A stretch of 64,000 bases of DNA from Pacificispira sp002696645 (GCF_048892425.1 NZ_JBLZHU010000003.1:248001-312000); one strand, 5' to 3'. Counted from the first letter of the stretch, positions 32,419 through 40,971 are shown. Program-made: numbers and translations. The notes: generated by a model not told the origin, from the sequence alone.

Positions 32419-34734
32419 ATGAGTGGGACTAACAAACCGAAACTGCGAGTATCCGCGCGCTACCTAGGGCCTGTTTTTTCATTGGATCAAGAGCTTTCCG
32501 ATCGTGAACAGAATCTAATATTTGCACGCAATGGGACAGGTAAATCTTTTCTCTCCCGCGCTTTGCGTTATCTCGATCAAAACGGACAACTTGAGAATAT
32601 TGAGAACGCTTCAAAGAACTTGGTGTCCGACGAGTCTACAGATGGAAAAGGAAAGTTCACAATTTCCCATGGGGGTATAGCGCTTGGTGAGTTAAGTCTC
32701 GATCAGCACTCTAATACTGTAACCGCGAGTGCTTCCGACACAGTCTTCCATGTCTTCTCCGAGGATTTCGTTCACGAAGAACTACGTCAGAAGGGCTATG
32801 CGCCCAGCGGAGAAATCGATAACACTATTGCCCTGGATAGTGAGATTATAAAGACGAAGGATGCTGAAGAAGCCTTAAAAAAGGCCGTCAGCGACGAAGC
32901 TGAAGCGGCAAAAAAGCTGAACGATGCGTTCAACAGTTCCAAAGATACGGAGTTGGTAGACAAGACAGGAATCAATCGCAGGCTAGGCGAATTTAAGTCC
33001 CTCGATGTAGCGCTTTACCTGCCAGACAGCGTGGCAAAGCCGGACACTCCAAACCCCACACTTTCTGAGATCATCCAGGGACTTGACGCAATCAAGTCCC
33101 TGCCAGCCGAGCCGTTGTATCCAGAAGTGATGAGTCTTCTAAAGGCGGATGACATAGACTTCCCCGCTATGACCGAGTCACTTGAAAAGGAGACATCACC
33201 CTCAAGTGTTTCGGAAGCGGTAAAATCCCGAATCGACGCTCATCGCGAGTTCTTTGAAAAGGGAGTTAAGTTTCTTGAGCAATCAGGAGACGAGAAATGC
33301 CCGTTCTGTAAGCAAGGCGTTTCATCAGGTGATCCGAAGGCGGTGATCGATACCTATATCCAGTATTTTGAGGCCGAGGAGCAAAAGCACAAAGCGGAAC
33401 TTCGAGGATACTGGAAAGCGCTGCATGAGACGGAAAGCGAAGTTCAGCAAATTTCACCGAAGTTCGCAGCACAGAAGACCCGTTATGATACTCTCAAGCG
33501 CCTTTTGCCCTCGAAAAAAGACACAGACCTTGCCCTTGGCGAACAAGAAATAAAGAACGCCTGCGCAGCCATATCGGATTGGAAGGAGACTGTTGAGTGC
33601 AAGGCGAAAGCTCTTTCGGAGAATACAGCGGCCCCAGCCTCAGACATCAAGAAGAGCTTGGAAGACCTCAACCGCGTGATCGAGCAGAACAACGCTTTGA
33701 TCAGCGACCTCTCAACAGCGATACGACGCTCGGACGATGAGCGAAAGAAGCTGCAACGCGATGCTTGCGGTGCGTTCTCAATAGGTTTTGCACGGGACAA
33801 CTGGGCGGATATTGAGGCTTTGCGAGGCCGTCGCAAGACGGTACGGGAGCGCCAAGCAGCATTGGACGAACTGGCAAAGGATGCGCCAAAGACGGACGGG
33901 CGCGAACGTGTTGCCGATACTTTCGAAATGCTGCTCAAGGTCTTCTTCGGCGATAGGTACCTTTTTGACAAAGTCAATTTCGTTCTACGTCGAGGTGATC
34001 ACGAAATGGTCCGTGGCCCAAACCGCACACTCAGTGATGGAGAAAAGACAGCCATAGCGTTTTGCTATTTCATTGCATGTGTCCACAAGAAGGTGAAATC
34101 AGTCTCAGAGTACCAGAAGCTATTCTTGGTATTTGATGATCCGGTAACATCTATGTCTTACGACTATATCTACACAATAGCGCAAACGCTGAAGAATCTT
34201 AGCATCTCGAAATCTGGAGAAATTTCCGTGAATGCCGGAAAAATTGATGGGAATACGCGTTCCAGACCAAGACTATTAATTCTAACGCATAGCAGTTATT
34301 TCTTTAACATCTGCTTTTCAAACAGAATCATAAAATCGGAAGCGGCGTTTTCGTTGCAGAGACACGAAGCCACACACCAGCTAAAGAGCTTCAAGCGATA
34401 TGTTGCCCCCTTCCAAGACCAGTTAAGAGATATCATCTCGGTTTCAGAAGGGAGAGACGCTGATCACACTACCGCTAATGCAATTCGCTCAGTCCTTGAG
34501 GCTGTCGGACGATTCTGTCGGCCCGATAAGCCAGAGCTGACAGACTTCATCTCATTTGTTGCCGCGGAAGATGGCATTGAGCTAAAGAGCACTTTAATAA
34601 ACAGCTTTAGCCACGGTACTTTTTACGATGAAGTACCGTCCCATGAAGATATTCTCCAAGCATGCAAAGACACATTAGCTGTGGTGGAGCGGTATGCGTT
34701 TGGACAAATCGAGATTATTCGCAGGGCTGCGTGA
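32419..34734 (+). CDS. RloC/PrrC-like AAA ATPase, probable anticodon nuclease (phage defence)
   Basis: 771 aa, the size of RloC. It has a split SMC/Rad50-type ATPase: Walker A ARNGTGKS (Lys42), signature LSDGEKTAIAF (about 538-548), Walker B LFLVFDDP (about 568-575) and LILTHS as H-loop. Between them are charged helical (coiled-coil-like) stretches around a zinc-hook-like CPFC (Cys294/Cys297). After the ATPase, the C-terminal part holds Arg690-x3-Glu694 (IRSVLE) and His732 (NSFSHG), matching in order and R-E spacing the catalytic Arg/Glu/His of the PrrC/RloC anticodon nuclease. RloC cleaves tRNA to abort phage growth. GAGG lies 7 bases before the ATG. The gene is AT-rich and lies downstream of a tRNA-Thr, suggesting transfer. 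Other AAA_13 proteins share the ATPase part. Confidence 0.7.
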   Translation: MSGTNKPKLRVSARYLGPVFSLDQELSDREQNLIFARNGTGKSFLSRALRYLDQNGQLENIENASKNLVSDESTDGKGKFTISHGGIALGELSLDQHSNTVTASASDTVFHVFSEDFVHEELRQKGYAPSGEIDNTIALDSEIIKTKDAEEALKKAVSDEAEAAKKLNDAFNSSKDTELVDKTGINRRLGEFKSLDVALYLPDSVAKPDTPNPTLSEIIQGLDAIKSLPAEPLYPEVMSLLKADDIDFPAMTESLEKETSPSSVSEAVKSRIDAHREFFEKGVKFLEQSGDEKCPFCKQGVSSGDPKAVIDTYIQYFEAEEQKHKAELRGYWKALHETESEVQQISPKFAAQKTRYDTLKRLLPSKKDTDLALGEQEIKNACAAISDWKETVECKAKALSENTAAPASDIKKSLEDLNRVIEQNNALISDLSTAIRRSDDERKKLQRDACGAFSIGFARDNWADIEALRGRRKTVRERQAALDELAKDAPKTDGRERVADTFEMLLKVFFGDRYLFDKVNFVLRRGDHEMVRGPNRTLSDGEKTAIAFCYFIACVHKKVKSVSEYQKLFLVFDDPVTSMSYDYIYTIAQTLKNLSISKSGEISVNAGKIDGNTRSRPRLLILTHSSYFFNICFSNRIIKSEAAFSLQRHEATHQLKSFKRYVAPFQDQLRDIISVSEGRDADHTTANAIRSVLEAVGRFCRPDKPELTDFISFVAAEDGIELKSTLINSFSHGTFYDEVPSHEDILQACKDTLAVVERYAFGQIEIIRRAA

Positions 34735-35127
34735 TCCGCCAATTAACCAAGCATAAACTAAGATAAAATTAGTGACTGATTTGTGAGATAGACGAACAAA
34801 ACACTCTTATTGACCTTCAACGGCATCAAACAACAAATTCCGGCCTTTATCCAACAATTCTCAGTAAGTGCATCGAGGTCCGTCCCGTCAAATCCATACT
34901 GGGCCAGTCTTATTGTTCGAATAACCGATTCGGTTCTCACATTTGTGGGCAAACAGTTATGTTATTCGATTTGATTGTCTAAGATCTGTCCATAAAAATC
35001 CCACGCAAAAAACCAGGGTTTTCCAAATCTTAGAAAAAGCTTACTTTTCGGTAAGAAAAGATGGTGCGCCGGTTCGAACTTAGTTCGAACCTACCATCTA
35101 AACAAAGGGCATCATTTTTGAAAAAAA
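34735..35127. other. AT-rich spacer between the RloC-like gene and tRNA-Thr
   Basis: No convincing gene. It contains the 21-bp palindrome at 35071-35091 and A/T-rich sequence before it. No integrase remnant or copy of the tRNA 3' end as a clear direct repeat was found within 31-35 kb. Confidence 0.5.
35061..35100 (-). terminator. Palindrome downstream of tRNA-Thr, probable terminator
   Basis: GGTTCGAAC-TTA-GTTCGAACC (35071-35091) is a perfect dyad, extended by AGATGGT (35060-35066) and ACCATCT (35093-35099). On the minus strand, the direction of the tRNA, the stem is followed by TTTTCTTAC, which fits a Rho-independent terminator. The stem repeats the T-loop-like GTTCGAAC, so it may descend from a tRNA 3' end. 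Confidence 0.55.
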
Positions 35128-35203
35128 TGGTGCCGCCTGCGTGACTCGAACACGCGACCCCCGCATTACGAATGCGATGCTCTACCAACTGAGCTAAGGC
35201 GGC
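35128..35203 (-). tRNA. tRNA-Thr (anticodon CGT)
   Basis: On the minus strand the acceptor GCCGCCT pairs with AGGCGGC before A-CCA (CCA is encoded). D arm TAGCTCAGTTGGTAGAGCA, anticodon arm TCGCA-TTCGTAA-TGCGG with anticodon CGT (Thr codon ACG), and T arm GCGTGTTCGAGTCACGC are all present. Length 76. Its 3' side faces the RloC-like gene. Confidence 0.96.
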
Positions 35204-35279
35204 TTGTCTGGGCGGGTGAACCGTCAGACACGGGGGCCTTGTATCCGTAGTCTGTGCGTTTTGCAAGTCTGCGGTGAGC

Positions 35280-36125
35280 CTAGCGCATCAAATCCTGAAT
35301 GGTTTTGGGCAGCGCAAAGGACGCCGCATGGAGTTCGGGCGTCACATAGCGTGTTTCGATCCGGGAAGCCTGATATCGGCGGGTCAGTTCCGACACGGAA
35401 ACCTGGCGCAATTGCGCATTGTCGCTGGCCCAGCCAAAGGCCATATCGCCGCCCTGATAGGTGGGAACAGCGGCCCGATAGAAATGCACATCGGCAAAGC
35501 TTTTACCCAGGCGCTGAAAGGAATTAGTGATTTCTTCCGGCTGCACGAATGGCACCCCATTCTGGGTCACCACAACACCACCGGGCGTCAGGCATCGTTT
35601 GCAATCGGCATAGAATTCCGCCGTGAACAGGACGGCACCGGGACCGATCGGATCCGTGGAATCGACAATTATGACATCAAACCGCCGCTCCGTTTCCTTC
35701 ACGAATTGTGCGCCATCGGCGATGATCAGATCCAGGCGGGGATTATCAAAAGCCCCTGCAGAATGGTTGGGCAGATGGTCCTTACAAAAATCCACGACGG
35801 CCCCATCAATTTCGACCATCGTGACCAACATGTTGGAATGCTTCAGGACCTCACGCGCCATACCGCCATCGCCGCCGCCAATGATCAAAACCGTCCTAGC
35901 CGCGCCATGGGCCAGAATCGGGACATGGGCCATCATTTCGTGATAGACGAATTCGTCGCCTTCCGTTGTTTGCACCACGCCATCCAGGCACATCACCCGA
36001 CCAAAGCGTGCATTGTCGAAGATCACCAGATCCTGCAGATCCGACGTGTCCCGGTACAGGACGCGATCCATGGACAGGCCCTGGCGAAATTCCGGATGAA
36101 GCGTCTCGTCAAACCAATCGGTCAT
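35280..36125 (-). CDS. speE: Spermidine synthase (polyamine aminopropyltransferase)
   Basis: Transfers the aminopropyl group of decarboxylated SAM to putrescine. The 281-aa protein shows the N-terminal beta domain and the Rossmann domain with VLIIGGGDGGMAREVLKH, EIDGAVVDFCKDHLP and the catalytic-Asp motif VIIVDSTDPIGPGAVLFT (quoted by its DSTDPIGP core). GGAAG stands before the ATG. It follows speD by 81 bases on the same strand, so the two make spermidine together. Confidence 0.96.
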   Translation of the reverse strand: MTDWFDETLHPEFRQGLSMDRVLYRDTSDLQDLVIFDNARFGRVMCLDGVVQTTEGDEFVYHEMMAHVPILAHGAARTVLIIGGGDGGMAREVLKHSNMLVTMVEIDGAVVDFCKDHLPNHSAGAFDNPRLDLIIADGAQFVKETERRFDVIIVDSTDPIGPGAVLFTAEFYADCKRCLTPGGVVVTQNGVPFVQPEEITNSFQRLGKSFADVHFYRAAVPTYQGGDMAFGWASDNAQLRQVSVSELTRRYQASRIETRYVTPELHAASFALPKTIQDLMR

Positions 36126-36206
36126 TGAGCTTCCCTTGTAAATAGATGCACCAACGCGGACCCGCCAAGGCCCGCGTTTGGATGCAGTGTAGAAGATGGC
36201 GCAGGC

Positions 36207-36704
36207 TTAAGAAACCCGACCGCGATGCAGATCCTGAACCGTGACATTCTGCGTAGCAAAGCCCCGTTTGAGCACGGCGATGGCTTCATGAGGACGGCTG
36301 TCGCCGCACATAAAGACATCCAGCGCCGCATAGCCCATTTCCGGCCATGTATGGATCGAGATATGGCTTTCCGCCAGAACCAGAACACCAGACACGCCTT
36401 CAGGATTGAAGCGATGCAGATGGCAATGCAGCAGGGTCGCCCCGGCCACGGTCACGCATTCTTTTAAAGTGGCTTCGATATGATCGATATCATCCAGATT
36501 AGCGGCGTCCCAGACGTCGATAATCAGATGGGTTCCCGCGAAGCACATACCATCGCGTTGGATAAAATGATCCAGTCTTCCTTCCTGAGAGGGAAAAGGG
36601 ATTACGGTTGCATTCGTCTGTACGCTCTTGTCCTCGTGGGATTCGCTTTGGAACACGTCCGCGGCCGTCCCCAGTCGGGAAAGAGCGATGTCGTCACGCG
36701 GCAT
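36207..36704 (-). CDS. speD: S-adenosylmethionine decarboxylase proenzyme
   Basis: Pyruvoyl enzyme that makes decarboxylated SAM for SpeE. The self-cleavage site is the Glu-Ser bond in LAESHISIHTWPE, giving the pyruvoyl group from Ser; GYAALDVFMCG follows, and GTHLIIDVWDAANLDD is the N-terminal strand. Start chosen at MPRDDIALSRL (165 aa), with AGGAGA 7 bases upstream. The frame stays open 24 codons further up but without a ribosome site. The N-terminal 50 residues before GTHLIID are an extension compared with the 120-residue bacterial form. Confidence 0.93.
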   Translation of the reverse strand: MPRDDIALSRLGTAADVFQSESHEDKSVQTNATVIPFPSQEGRLDHFIQRDGMCFAGTHLIIDVWDAANLDDIDHIEATLKECVTVAGATLLHCHLHRFNPEGVSGVLVLAESHISIHTWPEMGYAALDVFMCGDSRPHEAIAVLKRGFATQNVTVQDLHRGRVS

Positions 36705-36801
36705 CGGCGTCTCTCCTACCAGTAGATGTTCCGCCCCGACCCGTTCCAGGGAACGACCCTCTTGCGACTGCGTCATGCAGCCGTCGTGATCGGGATTGGT
36801 G

Positions 36802-36822
36802 CCTGTATGCCCGTTATACAGG
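36802..36822. promoter_or_regulatory. Inverted repeat upstream of speD
   Basis: CCTGTAT-GCCCGTT-ATACAGG is a perfect 7-bp dyad with a 7-base centre about 100 bases before the speD start. It could be an operator or leader hairpin; the speD leader has no recognised riboswitch. Confidence 0.35.
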
Positions 36823-36965
36823 TCGCTGCATAGAGTAAATCAAACGGTGTGACATGAGCAGAGAAGAACTCAGCTATGCAGAAAATGCATTCCTAACGAA
36901 AGCGCATAAATAATTGAGATATTATAGGAATTTTATCCTGAGGTAGGGAGGTTCCATGCGACCCC

Positions 36966-37310
36966 TCAATACATCCGCCCGCCATTTGGAACAGGCTTGC
37001 CGGGTTGCAACAAGACGACTTCCCCCGCCTCGTCCGGCGCCCCTAGAATAAGGGCTTCGGACATAAATTTACCGATTTGCTTGGGTGGAAAATTCACAAC
37101 GCCCAGAACCTGTCGGCCTGGCAAACTGTCCACATCATAATGCCTGGTGATTTGTGCAGAGCTCTTTCGCTCCCCAATATCTGGTCCAAAATCCACCCAC
37201 AGCTTGATTGCGGGACGGCGGGCCTCCGGATAGGGTTCAGCCCGAAGAATGGTGCCGACCCGGATATCGACCTTCAGAAAATCTTCAAAACTCAATTCGG
37301 TGTCCGTCAC
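36966..37310 (-). CDS. csaA: tRNA-binding/export-related protein CsaA
   Basis: 114 aa, a single OB-fold tRNA-binding domain. SFEDFLKVDIRVGTILRAE opens the protein, and SSAQITRHY, GVVNFPPKQIG and LILGAPDEAGEVVLLQP follow, all typical of CsaA. The family was described as a chaperone acting in secretion, and binds tRNA. The frame starts on GTG with GAGGA upstream. It is a single minus-strand gene, with a hairpin terminator from the phasin gene just upstream. Confidence 0.9.
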   Translation of the reverse strand: MTDTELSFEDFLKVDIRVGTILRAEPYPEARRPAIKLWVDFGPDIGERKSSAQITRHYDVDSLPGRQVLGVVNFPPKQIGKFMSEALILGAPDEAGEVVLLQPGKPVPNGGRMY

Positions 37311-37393
37311 GTCCGTTTTCCTCTTTTCGGCTTCAAGGCGGTATTCGGGAGTAGGATACGGACACCCTTATAAAAAATAAAGCCATGACGAAA

Positions 37394-37425
37394 GAACGCC
37401 CCGACCCTTACGGATCGAGGCGTTC
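37394..37425 (-). terminator. Rho-independent terminator after phasin
   Basis: GAACGCC...GGCGTTC with further pairing inside (CTCGATCC/GGGTCGGGG) forms a long stem; on the minus strand TTTCG and later a T-run (about 37366-37380) follow. It lies 30 bases after the phasin stop. Confidence 0.65.
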
Positions 37426-37456
37426 AAAACCAGCAACCTGCAAACAGGCGCAGAAC

Positions 37457-37954
37457 TTACTTAGAAATCTTGGACATCGTAGCTTTCAGCTCGTCCATGC
37501 TTTCAACAAACCGTTTGTTGACGATGTCGAAAGCTTCAGCCTGCGACTTGGCCATCATTTCTGACAGTTCGCGCATATTTGTGATGCTATTTTCAATCGT
37601 ATTCTTGACCTGATCGATTGACGCAGCCGTGTCCGGCGTGCTGACGCCTTTGCTCTGCAGTTCCTGCAGGGCCGCATTGGCTTCATCCATGGTGTTTTTC
37701 ATGATTTCGCTTTGACGCTTGATCACGGCCTGTACACCTTCCGCTGCCGTCTTGTTGGCAACGGTCAAGGCTTCCATGTTCTTGCGCTGACTGTCGGTGA
37801 TACCGCTCATATTCGGCGCTTCAAAACCCTGGAACATCTTGGCGAAATCGCCCTTCAGGAAAGGGTTCTTCTCAGGATCCAGAAAAGGATTGGTTTTCGG
37901 GTCCATGAAGGGGTTGTTCATTGGATCAAAACCGGACTTTGGAGACTTGGACAT
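37457..37954 (-). CDS. phaP: Phasin family protein
   Basis: Phasins coat polyhydroxybutyrate granules. The 165-aa protein is helical throughout, with an N-terminal proline/asparagine repeat (DPMNNPFMDPKTNPFLDPEKNPFLK, three PF[ML][DK] units) and the phasin core (about 55-160) of amphipathic helices such as AANKTAAEGVQAVIKRQSEIM (cited by VQAVIKRQSE). The ATG of MSKSPKSGF has AGGAGG upstream; the longer frame to 37999 is not needed. TGCA-N-TGCA boxes precede it, consistent with PhaR-type control. No PHB synthase is in the window. Confidence 0.9.
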   Translation of the reverse strand: MSKSPKSGFDPMNNPFMDPKTNPFLDPEKNPFLKGDFAKMFQGFEAPNMSGITDSQRKNMEALTVANKTAAEGVQAVIKRQSEIMKNTMDEANAALQELQSKGVSTPDTAASIDQVKNTIENSITNMRELSEMMAKSQAEAFDIVNKRFVESMDELKATMSKISK

Positions 37955-38052
37955 GGGTGTTCCTCCTAATGTGCTCGACAAACTTTGGCGGGTCGCCAAA
38001 CTTGAACAGAGCAGTGGGTCAGCCCAGTGCTCTCACTGAAATATCGTCTTGC

Positions 38053-38121
38053 TGCACCGCAACAATTGCATGACAAATGAGGGTTCGGGCCGCAAAGGTC
38101 AAGAGAAAATTGTGCAGTGCA
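38053..38121. promoter_or_regulatory. TGCA-type operator boxes upstream of phasin
   Basis: TTGTGCAGTGCAA, with core TGCAGTGCA (38113-38121), is identical over 13 bases to the box at 6091-6103. A second, looser box TGCACCGCA lies at 38053-38061, nearer the gene. Both are about 100-165 bases before the phasin start. TGC/GCA dyads are the known type of PhaR site at phasin promoters in other alphaproteobacteria. Confidence 0.6.
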
Positions 38122-38191
38122 ACATAAAATATCGGGCGTATGGAAGAAACATCTTCTACTTCAAAGGCATATCCCCTTGCGTCCTAATGTC

Positions 38192-38461
38192 TCAGTCGGA
38201 TACGGCATCCAGTAAAACATAGGTTCGAATGGCGCTGGACAGGTTGCCGGTGCGCTGTCGATCAATTTCCGTCACCAGTTGATTGACCGACTGTCCATGC
38301 GACGACGCAATATCGCGCAATGATTCCCAGAATACATTCTCCAATGAAATGCTGGTTCGATGACCAGATATCACAACAGAGCGCTTCTTTATTTCGGCTG
38401 GATCCTCAGTGCCCTGCACCAGTGTCCTTCTGGCCAATGCCCTATGAGTATTCATCATCAT
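38192..38461 (-). CDS. Ribbon-helix-helix domain protein (RHH_4 type)
   Basis: 89 aa. The core KKRSVVISGHRTSISLENVFWESLRDIA and GNLSSAIRTYVLLD (given by motifs VVISGHRTSISLE and NLSSAIR) is the signature of the alphaproteobacterial RHH_4 family of small probable DNA-binding proteins. Start chosen at the first of three ATGs with GAGGTGA about 10 bases upstream; the longer frame to 38509 lacks a ribosome site. The target is unknown. It stands alone in an AT-rich region. Confidence 0.88.
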   Translation of the reverse strand: MMMNTHRALARRTLVQGTEDPAEIKKRSVVISGHRTSISLENVFWESLRDIASSHGQSVNQLVTEIDRQRTGNLSSAIRTYVLLDAVSD

Positions 38462-38674
38462 TTTACAGTCACCTCGATTAATCCCGAAAGTAGCGCATAT
38501 ACGGTGCAAAGAGTCTTGAACGCCCCTTTAAGCTAGTCAGCACTTCTTAAGGAATGATTACCGAATGCCAGTTTTGATAGGTTACATTCTGAATACATTA
38601 ATTAACAAATATCAAATATGTCACAGGAATACAGGACCACGCCTGCACTACTAGAGGTCTTTGAGGCGGAGAGT

Positions 38675-39331
38675 CTAAAGCCCGCTGAAAAAATCTGAGA
38701 TGGAATTTGCAAGCTCTGTAAGTGCTTGCATATGCGTTCGACCTGACATTTTGCGCGGTTTCAAATCATGATCGCCGTCTTCCACCCAATGCAGAATGGC
38801 GCGCGCCGGCAGGCGATAGGAGGGAACTTCCGATGCACCGCCAAAGGGGTCCCTCGTTCCCTGGACCATTAAAATTGGAACCGCGTCCAATGCCGGAAAA
38901 TGATCAACCCGCAATCTGTCAGGCTTGCCGGGCGGATGAAATGGATACCCTAACGTGACGATTGCCCCAATCTGCAATGGCGCATCCGGTTCCGCCGCCA
39001 ACAGGGTGGCCATCCGGCCCCCCATGGATTTCCCACCGATGGCAAGCCGCTGAGCTGGATGGTTCGCGGCAACAGCAGTCAAGGCGTCTCGCCAGGCCGC
39101 AATCAGTTTCGGCGCACGATCCGGCGGTCGACGTCCCCCTTCAAGGCGGCGGGTCCGCATATAGGGAAATTCAAATCGACTGACCGCAATGCCCTGTTGC
39201 GCCACAGCCTGGGCAATCGCTGTCATCACGGGGCTGTCCATCGGGGCCCCGGCCCCATGAGCCAATATTAATCGCCAGGGAGCATCCGCAGGGCCGTCTT
39301 CCAGAAAAAGGGGCGGTTCGATGGGCGGCAT
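38675..39331 (-). CDS. KANL3/Tex30-type alpha/beta hydrolase
   Basis: 218 aa. LILAHGAGAPMDSP (oxyanion region), the nucleophile elbow GGKSMGGRMA, the acid in MVQGTRDPFGG and the base in VEDGDHDLKPRK make a full catalytic set. The 'AHGAGA...RRPPDRAP' layout places it in the KANL3/Tex30 hydrolase group. The ATG at 39331 is chosen; a TTG at 39352 overlaps the fumarase TGA and is also possible, either way implying translational coupling with the fumarase gene. The substrate is unknown. Confidence 0.85.
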   Translation of the reverse strand: MPPIEPPLFLEDGPADAPWRLILAHGAGAPMDSPVMTAIAQAVAQQGIAVSRFEFPYMRTRRLEGGRRPPDRAPKLIAAWRDALTAVAANHPAQRLAIGGKSMGGRMATLLAAEPDAPLQIGAIVTLGYPFHPPGKPDRLRVDHFPALDAVPILMVQGTRDPFGGASEVPSYRLPARAILHWVEDGDHDLKPRKMSGRTHMQALTELANSISDFFSGL

Positions 39332-39348
39332 AGGACATCTCAAGCCGG

Positions 39349-40971
39349 TCAATCCGGCATCATATCCTTGAAGAAATCATTGCCCTTGTCGTCAATGACG
39401 ATAAAGGCCGGGAAATTTTCGACCTCAATGCGCCAGATCGCCTCCATGCCCAGCTCTTCATATTCAACAACTTCCACTTTGCGAATACAATCCTGGGCCA
39501 GGCGGGCGGCTGGCCCGCCAATGGACCCCAGATAAAACCCGCCATGGGCGGCACAGGCCTTGCGCACGATTGGGGACCGGTTGCCCTTTGCCAGCATGAT
39601 CATGGATCCGCCTGCGGCCTGGAACTGATCGACAAAACTGTCCATCCGCCCGGCCGTGGTCGGCCCAAAGGAACCAGACGCATAGCCCGTGGGTGTTTTC
39701 GCCGGTCCGGCATAGTAAATCGGGTGATTCTTGAAATAGTCCGGCAACGCCTCACCCGCATCCAGCCTGGCGCGCAGCTTGCTGTGGGCGGCATCCCGCG
39801 CCACGATGATGGTTCCTGTCAGGGACAGGCGCGTTTTGATTGGATATTGTGACAGCTTGGCCAGCATGTCCGGCATTGGCATCGATAAATCGATTTCAAC
39901 AACATCCCCGGAGAAACTGTCATCCGAAATTTCCGGCAGGAACCGCGCGGGATCCCGCTCTAACGCTTCCAGAAACACACCATCCTTGGTTATCTTACCC
40001 AGTGCCTGACGGTCTGCGGAACAGGATACACCAATGCCAATGGGCAGGCTGGCACCATGACGCGGCAAGCGGATCACACGGACATCATGACAGAAATACT
40101 TACCCCCGAACTGCGCCCCGATCCCCATATTGCGGCTTAATTCGTGCACAACCGCTTCCATTTCCAGGTCGCGGAAGCCATGCCCTTCTTCGCCGCCCTG
40201 TGTGGGCAGTCCATCAAGATAACGGCAACTGGCCAGCTTCACAGTCTTCAGGTTAAATTCCGCCGATGTCCCACCAATCACAACCGCCAAGTGATAGGGC
40301 GGACAGGCAGCCGTTCCCAAGGTGCGGATCTTTTCATCCAGGAATTTGATCAGACGCTCGCGTTCCAACAGCGACGGCGTGCCCTGGAACAGGAATGTCT
40401 TGTTCGCAGACCCCCCACCCTTGGCGACGAACAGGAACTTATAGGCGTCCTCAGTCCCTTCCGCATAGAGCTCAATCTGGCCCGGCAGATTGTTGCGCGT
40501 GTTCTTTTCCTCGAACATTGAGATCGGGGAAACCTGACTGTACCGAAGATTGTTATGGTTGTAGGCGTCCAGAACCCCTTTTGAGAGCGCGTATTTATCC
40601 TCTCCATTGGTCCAGATGCGCCGCCCCTTCTTGCCCATCACGATGGCAGTGCCGGTATCCTGACACATCGGCAGCACACCGCCTGCCGCAATATTGGCAT
40701 TCTTCAGAAGATCATAGGCGACGAAACGATCATTATCCGATGCTTCAGGGTCATCCAGAATTTTTGCCAATTGCGCCAGATGGCCCGGACGCAATAAATG
40801 ATTAATGTCGCGAAACGCCTCTTCCGACAACAGGCGCAACCCTTCAGGATCAACCGTGATGATCTCTTCGCCCTGAAACTGTGTTGTTGATACGAAATCG
40901 CTGCTCAATTTGCGATAGCTCGTCGTGTCTGGCCCCAGCGGCAGCATATCAAGAAAGGCGGGATCGACCAT
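39349..40971 (-). CDS. fumA: Class I fumarate hydratase (4Fe-4S)
   Basis: Hydrates fumarate to malate in the TCA cycle. 540 aa. The N-terminal fumarase domain contains MCQDTGTAIV and the iron-sulfur cysteines (MCQDTGT, PPYHLAVVIGGTSAEF, and the VSCSADRQAL region), and the C-terminal domain has YAGPAKTPTGYASGSFGPTTAGRMD (cited by GPTTAGRMD) and MLAKGNRSP. AGAGGAAC precedes the ATG. It is the oxygen-sensitive class, and no class II fumC is in the window. Its stop overlaps the possible TTG of the next gene. Confidence 0.95.
   Translation of the reverse strand: MVDPAFLDMLPLGPDTTSYRKLSSDFVSTTQFQGEEIITVDPEGLRLLSEEAFRDINHLLRPGHLAQLAKILDDPEASDNDRFVAYDLLKNANIAAGGVLPMCQDTGTAIVMGKKGRRIWTNGEDKYALSKGVLDAYNHNNLRYSQVSPISMFEEKNTRNNLPGQIELYAEGTEDAYKFLFVAKGGGSANKTFLFQGTPSLLERERLIKFLDEKIRTLGTAACPPYHLAVVIGGTSAEFNLKTVKLASCRYLDGLPTQGGEEGHGFRDLEMEAVVHELSRNMGIGAQFGGKYFCHDVRVIRLPRHGASLPIGIGVSCSADRQALGKITKDGVFLEALERDPARFLPEISDDSFSGDVVEIDLSMPMPDMLAKLSQYPIKTRLSLTGTIIVARDAAHSKLRARLDAGEALPDYFKNHPIYYAGPAKTPTGYASGSFGPTTAGRMDSFVDQFQAAGGSMIMLAKGNRSPIVRKACAAHGGFYLGSIGGPAARLAQDCIRKVEVVEYEELGMEAIWRIEVENFPAFIVIDDKGNDFFKDMMPD

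Noticed and set aside
34758..34952. Minus-strand open frame of 64 codons after the RloC-like gene
   Set aside because: Short, AT-rich, no ribosome site or recognisable motif.
31000..35130. A prophage or integrative element with an integrase next to tRNA-Thr
   Set aside because: No integrase, excisionase or phage gene was found, and no clear direct repeat of the tRNA 3' end; only composition suggests transfer.
36705..36965. A SAM or polyamine riboswitch before speD
   Set aside because: Only one simple dyad is seen; no conserved riboswitch core could be recognised by eye.
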